The notes under the pieces were generated by a model that saw only the letters and a program-made list of their open reading frames with translations, was not told the DNA's origin and searched no databases. DNA of 7,965 nt from Zoogloeaceae bacterium (GTDB lineage: Bacteria > Pseudomonadota > Gammaproteobacteria > Burkholderiales > Rhodocyclaceae), in assembly GCA_031290955.1 (NCBI GenBank), contig JAISLJ010000170.1, forward strand, positions 1 to 7,965, written 5' to 3'. Position numbers and translations under genes: made by a program. Below are positions 1-4,941 of this stretch, piece by piece. The first letter of the stretch is position 1. Each line of letters starts with the position of its first letter.

Positions 1-43
1 AATCAAGGGCTTAAGGGATTCGAGTGTTTCTGGCACATGTCTT

Positions 44-57
44 GCGTGTAGATTGCC
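44..57 (+). repeat. 14-bp inverted repeat, left copy (partner 498-511)
   Basis: GCGTGTAGATTGCC at 44-57 is the exact reverse complement of 498-511. The right copy is the end of the interspersed palindrome at 472-511. The left copy may therefore be a decayed relic of the same family, or the two may bracket the repeat cluster. No target-site duplication is visible beside the two copies. Confidence 0.6.
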
Positions 58-120
58 ATGATGAAGCGGAACATGACAGGACAGGAGCGGGAAGTGGAAA
101 AGACGGTTGTCGGGTCTTCC

Positions 121-171
121 TTGTGCGCGCGCGATTGCCAGGCTGAAAGCCTGGCGATCGCGCACGCACAA
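121..171 (+). repeat. Long imperfect stem-loop (23-bp arms, TGAAA loop)
   Basis: Arms 121-143 and 149-171 pair across a five-base loop (TGAAA at 144-148). There is one real mismatch (C128 against A164) and one G-T wobble (T136 with G156). The core GATTGCCAGGC / GCCTGGCGATC is GC-rich. The outer right arm contains the first unit of the ACGCACA array, and the outer left arm (122-128) is nearly its complement. There is no T tract directly after the stem, so a terminator role is not indicated. It is probably an interspersed palindromic repeat. Confidence 0.75.
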
Positions 172-261
172 CGCACAACGCACAACGCACAACGCACAAC
201 GCACAACGCACAACGCACAACGCACAACGCACAACGCACAACGCACAACGCACAACGCACA
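164..261 (+). repeat. Tandem array: 14 perfect copies of ACGCACA
   Basis: The 7-base unit ACGCACA is repeated 14 times without a single substitution (98 bp), followed by a partial unit. Because 7 is not a multiple of 3, every frame cycles through the same seven codons (QRTTHNA on the + strand), which explains the spurious open frames across it. Perfect identity implies recent slippage-driven expansion, so copy number probably varies between isolates. It lies outside any recognised gene and has no visible promoter around it. Confidence 0.95.
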
Positions 262-266
262 ACATG

Positions 267-307
267 AAAATCTTCTCCGTTATCTTTGGATAACGGAGAA
301 GATTTTT
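267..307. terminator. 18-bp perfect hairpin with flanking A/T tracts, possible bidirectional terminator
   Basis: AAAATCTTCTCCGTTATC (267-284) and its exact reverse complement (289-306) are separated by a four-base loop (TTTG). The right arm ends in TTTTT (303-307) and the left arm begins with AAAA, so an RNA from either strand would end its stem with a short U run. The lower stem is AT-rich, so the shape is not a textbook terminator. A palindromic repeat unit is the alternative. Any gene it would serve to the left lies outside the window. Confidence 0.45.
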
Positions 308-326
308 CGGCGTCTGGATAACGCCG
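308..326 (+). repeat. Small hairpin echoing the previous one
   Basis: CGGCGT (308-313) pairs with ACGCCG (321-326) across a seven-base loop, and a T-rich run follows. The loop side carries CTGGATAAC, echoing TTTGGATAAC in the hairpin just upstream. The two look like a pair of related GGATAAC-containing palindromes placed end to end. Confidence 0.45.
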
Positions 327-420
327 GATTCTTTCTCTCTCCTCCTCCAGCCTTTCCTTCCCCTTCCGGTTTTCTTTTCCTTTCCGGGTTTTCCGGTTTC
401 TTTGCTTTTCTTCGTTTCGC
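327..420 (+). repeat. Pyrimidine-rich tract
   Basis: About 94 bases consist almost entirely of C and T on the + strand, interrupted mainly by CCGG-type sites. Short motifs such as TTTCCGG recur. The complementary strand is purine-rich and translates into Arg/Lys/Glu-rich junk. It has no recognised function. Such tracts can adopt non-B structures, which is an inference only. Confidence 0.7.
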
Positions 421-471
421 TGCCCCGGTCTCGGGCACATTTCCCTCTGTTCCTGCGATCACGCCCCAACG

Positions 472-511
472 CGTCATTGCGAGGGCCGCAGGCCCGCGGC
501 AATCTACACGC
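472..511 (+). repeat. Interspersed palindromic repeat (CGTCATTGCGAGGG ... GGCAATCTACACGC)
   Basis: A nested palindrome: ATTGC (476-480) pairs with GCAAT (499-503), and inside it GGGCC (483-487) pairs with GGCCC (491-495) around GCA. The opening CGTCATTGCGAGG is a motif I recall as a common intergenic palindromic repeat in diverse bacteria. The same 14 bases, CGTCATTGCGAGGG, occur inverted at 2978-2991 in this window, supporting an interspersed family. The right end matches 44-57 in inverted orientation. Confidence 0.75.
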
Positions 512-548
512 CGGTTCCGCAGGGACACCACTTCTGTTTTGCGCGACG

Positions 549-569
549 CCCTTGCTCGCCGAGCGAGGG
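549..569 (+). repeat. Imperfect palindrome CCCTTGCTCG / CGAGCGAGGG
   Basis: Arms 549-558 and 560-569 are complementary except for one G-T wobble, centred on base 559. As RNA the innermost bases would open to form the loop. It lies about 27 bases before the candidate GTG (596) of the disrupted NusG-II gene. It could be another interspersed palindrome or an operator-like site, and the sequence does not distinguish these. Confidence 0.4.
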
Positions 570-595
570 AGCCCAGGCAACTGTTCGGGTTCAAG

Positions 596-789
596 GTGAA
601 AAACCGACTGGATGTTCCTGGCACTCTCACGGAATCATCTCTGTTCCAAGGGCGCAACGAACTATCCAGCCGGGCCGGTCAAACGGGTGGAATCTATCCG
701 TTTCGGCCTGCAAGGGGAAGATACAAGAAGCAAACGGTGGCGCGGGGGAAAAAGCAGTAATCCGCCTGGAAGGCCGGGTATTTCTGGAA
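596..789 (+). pseudogene. Apparent disrupted 5' part of the NusG-II gene
   Basis: The NusG-II domain frame read at 790-1017 is open back to a TAA at 319 but has no ATG, GTG or TTG before 790. The domain itself begins earlier, near 748, with residues EKAVIRLEGRVFLEV. Family members normally start with a short Met-Lys...Asp-Trp segment running into one membrane helix. A similar start is visible if one A is removed from the A5 run at 599-603: GTG (596) would then read MKTDWMFLALS. The intervening 630-745 gives no hydrophobic helix in any frame, so more than one lesion, or a replaced segment, is needed. Sequencing error is possible for part of this. Confidence 0.4.
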
Positions 790-1017
790 GTGGATTTGCG
801 CGCGCGCCGGGAAATCCGTGTGCCCGGCCCGCTGGGAAAAACCCGCATCCTCGTGGAAGCCGGCCGCGCCCGCGTGACCTCCGACCCTGGCCCGCGCCAG
901 TATTGCGTGCGCCAAGGCTGGCTGAAGAACGCCGGAGAAATCGCCATCTGCGCCCCCAACCGGGTCAGCCTCGCCATCACCGGAAAAACATTCCCCTACG
1001 ATTCCCTCAATTATTAA
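790..1017 (+). CDS. NusG domain II-containing protein (N-terminus uncertain)
   Basis: The 75-residue reading from GTG 790 carries the core of the small beta-rich NusG domain II family: VPGPLGKTRI, then GRARVTSDPGPRQYCVRQGWL, then GEIAICAPNRVSL, ending in YDSLNY. The paired cysteines (YC and IC) and the GPLG and APNRVSL motifs are the family hallmarks. Known members are usually about 110-125 residues with one N-terminal membrane helix and are often found near redox or FMN-transfer genes. The molecular function is not established. GTG 790 cuts off the first strand (EKAVIRLEG) and has no good ribosome binding site, so it may not be the natural start. The gene is either expressed from an unusual start or decaying. 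Its TAA (1015-1017) overlaps the stop of the convergent WG-repeat gene. The domain call is firm; gene integrity is not. Confidence 0.65.
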   Translation: MDLRARREIRVPGPLGKTRILVEAGRARVTSDPGPRQYCVRQGWLKNAGEIAICAPNRVSLAITGKTFPYDSLNY

Positions 1018-2762
1018 AGTCTTGCAGACTTGCGAAACAAGTTGCGCAGAGGCTGGAAAATTGATCGAGGCGATTCCGAATTTCGCTCCGGCAAGCGATC
1101 ATTTTCCACAGGTTCAGGTGATCTGTTTGCCGGGATGCGAATAAATCCAAATTTGCCGCCGCCGTATACTTCGACTCTTGCCAGGCCATTGGCGGTGGGG
1201 GTATATACCATATTGAAACATGGGGGGATCACAAACTCGCCCTTTGCGTTGATATAGCCGCATTTGTCACCCACGAGCACCCCCGCCAGACCATCGACGA
1301 AGTGAAAGTCTGACATGAATTGAAAGTTGCTCACAGAGCGGAGATGGCTGATGTCAAAACGCGGAGGGATGACAAACTCGCCTTTTGTATTGATGTACCC
1401 TATTTTGTCATCCACTTCGACCGCTGCCAGACCGTTGGCAGCAAAGTTCCATGCGTCATCAAAATGTGGGCGGATGATTTTCTTGCCTTTCTCATTAATG
1501 TATCCCCATCTCCCTTTCACCTTGACCGGTGCCAGACCGTTAACAAAAACACCTGCCTCGTCAAAATGCGGCGAAATCATGCTCTTTCCCTTCTCGTTAA
1601 TGTAGCCCCATTTCCCTTTTATTCTGACTCGTGCCAGACCGTTGGCGTTAAAAAGTTCCGCATCCTCAAAACGCAACGGGATGACTTCCTCGCCTTTTTC
1701 GTTGATGTATCCCCACTTATCATTTATTTTGACCACAGCCAAGCCGTTGGCGGCAAAGTAGCTTGCCTCGTCAAAACGTGCTGGAATAATTTCCTCACCC
1801 TTTTCATTGATGTATCCCCAGTGACCATTGGCAGCAAGAGAATCCATCCAGGACGGGAGCTCCGCTCCCGACTTGACCAGCGCCAGGCCATTGGTGTCAA
1901 ATGGATACGCATTGTCAAAACGCAATGGGATGACTTCCTCGCCTCTTTCGTTGATGTATCCCCATTTTCTGGTGTATCTGCATTCATCATCGTCTATTTC
2001 AACCGCCGCCAGCCCATTGGCAGTAAAACTTTCTACCAGGTCGAAACGCGGTGGGATGACTTCCTCTCCCTTCCTGTCAATGAATCCCCACTTGCCATTT
2101 ATTTTGACCGAGGCCAGTCCATTCGCAGCAAAATCGTCTGCTCTATCGAAGCGTGGCGGAATGACTTCTTCGCCTTTTTCATTGATATATCCACATTTTC
2201 CATTTACTTGGACTACTGCCAAACCATTATCGTCAAAATCCCATACGAGATCGAAGCGTGGCTCGATGGCCCATATGATGGCACTCTCCGGTTCTCTTCT
2301 CATCCCATCCGGGTCGAATGCTTCCCGGTAACGCTCGCCTTCTTTCTGCGGCAACGGCAAACCTTTGGCCGGAATATAAATGCCAAATTTCCCATCATAC
2401 ACATCCAGTCCTACGAACCGCGAAAGTCTCAACAATATGCTGATGAAACTGGCCTGATATTTTTCATGCCAGCACTTGGGCATCCATACTGCGCCTTTCC
2501 ATTTCCACAGTGCGTGTTCCGGGTTCTCGCGCCAAGCGAATGTCTGTGTCTCCCCTTTTTGGGGATCAAAAACCGGGAGTATTTCCAATGCCTGTTTTTT
2601 CCCCAGATACTCGCCTAACAGAAAAAAAAGCGCATTCCCCCCGTCTTCTTGGGTGCACAATTGCGCAAGCGCCTTCCTGACCACTGTGACATCCTCCACC
2701 GTTTCCGGGATCAGATCGCGGTGGCGGGAAGCGTCGAAAATAAAAAGAGGATAATCTTTCAT
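1014..2762 (-). CDS. WG-repeat protein (ten WG/KWG-type repeats)
   Basis: This is a 582-residue protein. Residues 1-168 are an N-terminal region without a recognised domain, and it includes a possible degenerate repeat near YDGKFGIYIP (about 122-131). From about 169 there are ten tandem units of roughly 33-48 residues built on RFD..xFxANGLAxVkxxgKWGYINEKGEEVIPP, and a basic tail closes the protein. WG repeats are short beta-strand units thought to form scaffolding or binding surfaces, and no enzyme activity can be assigned. There is no signal peptide or membrane helix, so it is probably cytoplasmic. The start is the ATG at 2762-2760 because AAGGAG (2774-2769) lies six bases before it; the frame stays open upstream to 2951, but those residues are not repeat-like. 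GC is visibly lower than in its neighbours (one 60-base line at 1381 is 48 percent, one at 4561 is 67 percent), suggesting acquisition or a distinct history. Some repeats are almost identical at DNA level. Specific function unknown. Confidence 0.88.
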   Translation of the reverse strand: MKDYPLFIFDASRHRDLIPETVEDVTVVRKALAQLCTQEDGGNALFFLLGEYLGKKQALEILPVFDPQKGETQTFAWRENPEHALWKWKGAVWMPKCWHEKYQASFISILLRLSRFVGLDVYDGKFGIYIPAKGLPLPQKEGERYREAFDPDGMRREPESAIIWAIEPRFDLVWDFDDNGLAVVQVNGKCGYINEKGEEVIPPRFDRADDFAANGLASVKINGKWGFIDRKGEEVIPPRFDLVESFTANGLAAVEIDDDECRYTRKWGYINERGEEVIPLRFDNAYPFDTNGLALVKSGAELPSWMDSLAANGHWGYINEKGEEIIPARFDEASYFAANGLAVVKINDKWGYINEKGEEVIPLRFEDAELFNANGLARVRIKGKWGYINEKGKSMISPHFDEAGVFVNGLAPVKVKGRWGYINEKGKKIIRPHFDDAWNFAANGLAAVEVDDKIGYINTKGEFVIPPRFDISHLRSVSNFQFMSDFHFVDGLAGVLVGDKCGYINAKGEFVIPPCFNMVYTPTANGLARVEVYGGGKFGFIRIPANRSPEPVENDRLPERNSESPRSIFQPLRNLFRKSARL

Positions 2763-2768
2763 GATGAA

Positions 2769-2774
2769 CTCCTT
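2769..2774 (-). promoter_or_regulatory. Ribosome binding site for the WG-repeat gene
   Basis: AAGGAG on the minus strand sits six bases upstream of the ATG at 2762. It is the strongest Shine-Dalgarno match seen before any gene in the window, and it decides the start against the in-frame upstream option at 2951. Confidence 0.8.
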
Positions 2775-2977
2775 GCGAATTGAATCCAATGTTAAAAACG
2801 GCTCTGTCACCCACCCGGATGCCAGCAAAAGTCCCGGAACCTCTTCCGCAGGTTTCGGAGCCGCCCCCGAAAGCCCCAAAGCATACCCCGGATGTCCTGA
2901 AAAGTCTCGCGAAAATTTCAGCGGCAAAGGAACATCCCCAACACCCCACACCGCCTGAAGCCTGCTCCCCTACCTTC

Positions 2978-2995
2978 CCCTCGCAATGACGAGGG
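2978..2995 (-). repeat. Second copy of the CGTCATTGCGAGGG palindromic repeat core
   Basis: On the minus strand CGTCATTGCGAGGG (2991-2978) is identical to 472-485. Locally it folds as CCCTCG (2978-2983) with CGAGGG (2990-2995) around a six-base loop. The remainder of the element seen at 486-511 is not preserved here, so it is a partial or diverged copy. Confidence 0.7.
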
Positions 2996-3119
2996 TTGGG
3001 CCGCTTCACGAGGGAGACTTGGAGGCTTCTCATCATGACAGGGCATGGCGGGGCTTTGGGCGCTTCGCGTCAAGTAGAAAAATTCCCCCTTCTTCTCCTC
3101 CCAACGGGAGGCGAGAGGC

Positions 3120-4244
3120 TTACCCAGCAGGATCACCGCCGCCCGAAGGGCCATCGCCGTCCGCAGGACAGGATGTTTTGATGGCGGCGAGGATTTCTGG
3201 TTCGGTGGGGGTGTCGCTTACGATGGCTTGGCCGATGGCTTTCAGGAGGACGAAGCGCAGGCGACCGTTTTCGATTTTTTTGTCGTGGCGCATGAGGTCA
3301 AGGTAGCGGCGCGCGCCCAGCGCGGGGCCACGGGTGGGGAGTCCGGCTGCCGTGAACAGGCGCTCGACGCGCTTGATCTCCGCCGCCGTGATCCAGCCCT
3401 GGGCGGCGGAGAGGCGTGCTGCCATCATCGTGCCCGCCGCCACGCCCTCGCCGTGCAGCCAGACGCCATAGCCCGCTCCGGCCTCGATGGCGTGTCCGAA
3501 GGTGTGGCCCAGATTGAGGAGCGCGCGCGCGCCGTGTTCCCGCTCGTCCGTCGCCACGATCGCGGCCTTGTGGGCGCAGGAGCGATGGATGGCCTCCGCG
3601 AGCAGGGCTTCGTCACGCGCCCGCAACCCGTCCATGTGCGTTTCGAGCCAGGCGAGAAAATCCGCGTCGCGGATGAGGCCATACTTGATGACTTCCGCCA
3701 GCCCCGCGCTCAGTTCCCGCTCCGGCAGACTGTGGAGCGTGCCGATGTCCGCAAGCACCAGGCGCGGCTGGTGGAACGCGCCGATCATGTTCTTCCCCAG
3801 GGGATGATTGATGGCCGTCTTGCCGCCCACGGAAGAATCAACCTGCGCCAGAAGCGTGGTCGGCGCCTGGATGAAAGGCATGCCGCGCTGGTAGCAGGCG
3901 GCGGCAAAACCACCCATGTCGCCGATCACGCCGCCGCCCAGGGCAATGAGCGTACTCTTTCGCTCACAGCGCGCTTCCAGCAGGGCATCGAAAATACGCT
4001 GGAGCGTCTGCCAGTTCTTGTACTGTTCGCCATCGGGCAGGATGATTTCAAGCGGACGAATCCCCAAGGTACGCAGGGTTTCCCGCAGACGCGCCAGATA
4101 AAGGGGCGCGACCGTGGTGTTCGTGACCACGGCAACGGAATCATTCTCCAGATGCGGGGCCAGGAGATCGGCATCCGCGAGGAGATCGCGGGCGATGTGG
4201 ATCGGGTAGCCGCGTTCGGCGAGGGAAACGGTCAGGGTACGCAT
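3120..4244 (-). CDS. aroB: 3-dehydroquinate synthase
   Basis: A 374-residue cytoplasmic enzyme converting DAHP to 3-dehydroquinate, the second step of the shikimate pathway to chorismate; the family uses NAD and a divalent metal. The hallmarks are in order: DGEQYK (71-76), the nucleotide-binding GGGVIGDMGGF (103-113), APTTLLAQVDSSVGGKTAIN (127-146), and KNMIG (151-155). The metal ligands are E184 in GLAEVIKYG, H247 in NLGHTFGHAIE and H264 in LHGEGV. The DKKIENGRLRFVLL block (321-334) is near the end. The start is the ATG at 4244, where similarity begins and which lies inside the end of aroK (13-base overlap), suggesting translational coupling. After the usual end near ILAAI there is a roughly 19-residue Gly/Pro/Asp tail (KTSCPADGDG...), making the protein slightly longer than typical relatives. 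All key residues are intact. Confidence 0.97.
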   Translation of the reverse strand: MRTLTVSLAERGYPIHIARDLLADADLLAPHLENDSVAVVTNTTVAPLYLARLRETLRTLGIRPLEIILPDGEQYKNWQTLQRIFDALLEARCERKSTLIALGGGVIGDMGGFAAACYQRGMPFIQAPTTLLAQVDSSVGGKTAINHPLGKNMIGAFHQPRLVLADIGTLHSLPERELSAGLAEVIKYGLIRDADFLAWLETHMDGLRARDEALLAEAIHRSCAHKAAIVATDEREHGARALLNLGHTFGHAIEAGAGYGVWLHGEGVAAGTMMAARLSAAQGWITAAEIKRVERLFTAAGLPTRGPALGARRYLDLMRHDKKIENGRLRFVLLKAIGQAIVSDTPTEPEILAAIKTSCPADGDGPSGGGDPAG

Positions 4245-4759
4245 CGGCAGGCAAAAGCTTTCAGGATGAGTTGGACGACGGAAGCGGGCGGCTGGACATC
4301 CTCGACGACAAAATGCGCAATCTCCCGGTAGAGCGGGTCCCGGAGCGCGTACAGTTCCTCCAGCTTCCGGAGCGGCGATTCCACCTGCAACAGGGGGCGG
4401 TTGCGATCCAGACGGGTGCGGACGAAAAGCTGTTCGGGCGGCACATTCAGGTAGACGATCCAGCCGCGCTGGCGCAAGAGGGCGCGGTTGCCGGGATCGA
4501 GCACGACGCCGCCGCCGGTTGCGAGCACGATGTCCTCTTCCTCTGCCAGCGCCGCGATGACCTGCGCCTCGCGCCGCCGAAAGCCCGCTTCCCCCTCGAT
4601 CTCGAAGATGGTGGGAATTCTCACGCCCGTGCGCGTCTCGATCTCGTGATCCGAATCGAGAAAGGCCCGACCCAATCGCCGGGCGATGTGCCGACCAATG
4701 GTCGTCTTGCCCGACCCCATGAGTCCAATCAGATAGATGTTGTTGGTCGCCTGTTCCAC
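4232..4759 (-). CDS. aroK: Shikimate kinase
   Basis: A 175-residue enzyme that phosphorylates shikimate to shikimate 3-phosphate with ATP. Visible hallmarks are the P-loop GLMGSGKT (12-19), the DSD (35-37) and FRRRE (60-64) shikimate-binding segments, the glycine triad TGGGVV (81-86), the lid with RNRPLL (119-124), and RDPLYREIA (140-148). The length is normal. The start must be the GTG at 4759-4757: an in-frame TAA (4771-4769) lies only three codons upstream, with no other start codon between, and the next ATG falls inside the P-loop. No Shine-Dalgarno sequence precedes it, while TAAAAT sits six bases upstream, so a leaderless or nearly leaderless transcript is possible. It is the first gene of aroK-aroB and diverges from fliF. 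All catalytic motifs are intact, so the identification is firm. The symbol aroK rather than aroL is by convention. Confidence 0.96.
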   Translation of the reverse strand: MEQATNNIYLIGLMGSGKTTIGRHIARRLGRAFLDSDHEIETRTGVRIPTIFEIEGEAGFRRREAQVIAALAEEEDIVLATGGGVVLDPGNRALLRQRGWIVYLNVPPEQLFVRTRLDRNRPLLQVESPLRKLEELYALRDPLYREIAHFVVEDVQPPASVVQLILKAFACRCVP

Positions 4760-4941
4760 CGCGCCATTTTATCCGATTCCGGATTTTTCTCTGCGGCAAT
4801 CACAGGCAATCGCATCCTGCCGGGCGTTGGAGCCTGAACCTGATGTAGAATGGGCCACCCGACATTCGCCCTCTGCGCCACCCCGCGCATGTTTTTAGAT
4901 GAAGCCGTTTTCGACGATACAACGCGACCCTGACGATTCCG
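4760..4941. promoter_or_regulatory. Divergent intergenic region between aroK and fliF
   Basis: The 182 bases between two genes reading outward should hold both promoters. For the fliF direction, TAGAAT (4846-4851) is a five-of-six -10 match but lacks a recognisable -35. I found no sigma-54 (-24/-12) or sigma-28 type match of the kind often seen before flagellar operons. A 14-codon frame (ATG 4889, TGA 4931) ends eight bases before the fliF ATG, without a ribosome binding site. No fliE is present here. Confidence 0.4.
4766..4771 (-). promoter_or_regulatory. Candidate -10 element for aroK-aroB
   Basis: TAAAAT on the minus strand matches the sigma-70 -10 consensus at five of six bases and lies six bases before the forced GTG start. 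A good -35 at the usual spacing is not visible (GCAGAG at 17 bases). If it is real, transcription would start at or next to the GTG. It is equally possible that the match is chance. Confidence 0.3.

Larger units (their letters stand above)
1..595. other. Gene-free repeat- and palindrome-rich region
   Basis: No coding sequence is supported here. Long open frames exist on both strands, but only because the 7-bp tandem array and the pyrimidine tract lack stop codons in several frames. Their translations are low-complexity (cycling QRTTHNA on one strand, Arg/Lys/Glu-rich on the other). The stretch contains, in order, a 14-bp sequence repeated in inverted orientation at 498-511, a long stem-loop, the tandem array, two hairpins, a pyrimidine tract, an interspersed palindrome and a further imperfect palindrome; these are listed separately. 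Bases 1-43 show nothing I recognise. Confidence 0.8.
2763..3119. other. Intergenic region between aroB and the WG-repeat gene
   Basis: About 357 bases separate the aroB stop from the WG-repeat ATG on the same strand. Eight bases after the aroB stop there is a short hairpin on the minus strand, CCTCCC / GGGAGG with a three-base loop (3097-3111). The nearest T run (3078-3082 complement) is 14 bases further on, so it is a poor terminator. A palindromic repeat core lies at 2978-2995. The in-frame reading 2763-2951 is Gly/Pro/Ala-rich and unlike a protein domain. I see no convincing promoter, although the length and the strong RBS suggest the WG gene is transcribed on its own. Confidence 0.6.

Noticed and set aside
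10..40. tRNA T-arm-like GGATTCGAGTG near the left edge
   Set aside because: The flanking bases do not form the T stem and no acceptor or anticodon arm can be built.
164..261. CRISPR array
   Set aside because: The units are only 7 bp and directly abutting, with no spacers and no cas genes nearby.
3..760. Several long open frames on both strands through the repeat region
   Set aside because: They exist because the 7-bp array and pyrimidine tract lack stops. The translations are cycling or low-complexity, overlap each other, and lack ribosome binding sites.
1320..2618. Long plus-strand frame opposite the WG-repeat gene
   Set aside because: It mirrors the repeats of the minus-strand gene, lacks a ribosome binding site, and resembles no family. 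It is a shadow of a repetitive gene.
2763..2951. Upstream extension of the WG-repeat protein to 2951
   Set aside because: A strong AAGGAG site fixes the start at 2762, and the extra 63 residues look like translated intergenic DNA.
3097..3111. Hairpin just after aroB as a terminator
   Set aside because: The stem is only 6 bp and the T run starts 14 bases beyond it, so it does not fit an intrinsic terminator.
3228..4331. Long plus-strand frame opposite aroB
   Set aside because: It is a shadow frame in GC-rich DNA; the minus-strand AroB is unambiguous.
4889..4933. 14-codon frame upstream of fliF as a leader peptide
   Set aside because: There is no ribosome binding site, attenuator hairpin or regulatory codon run, so a chance frame is more likely.
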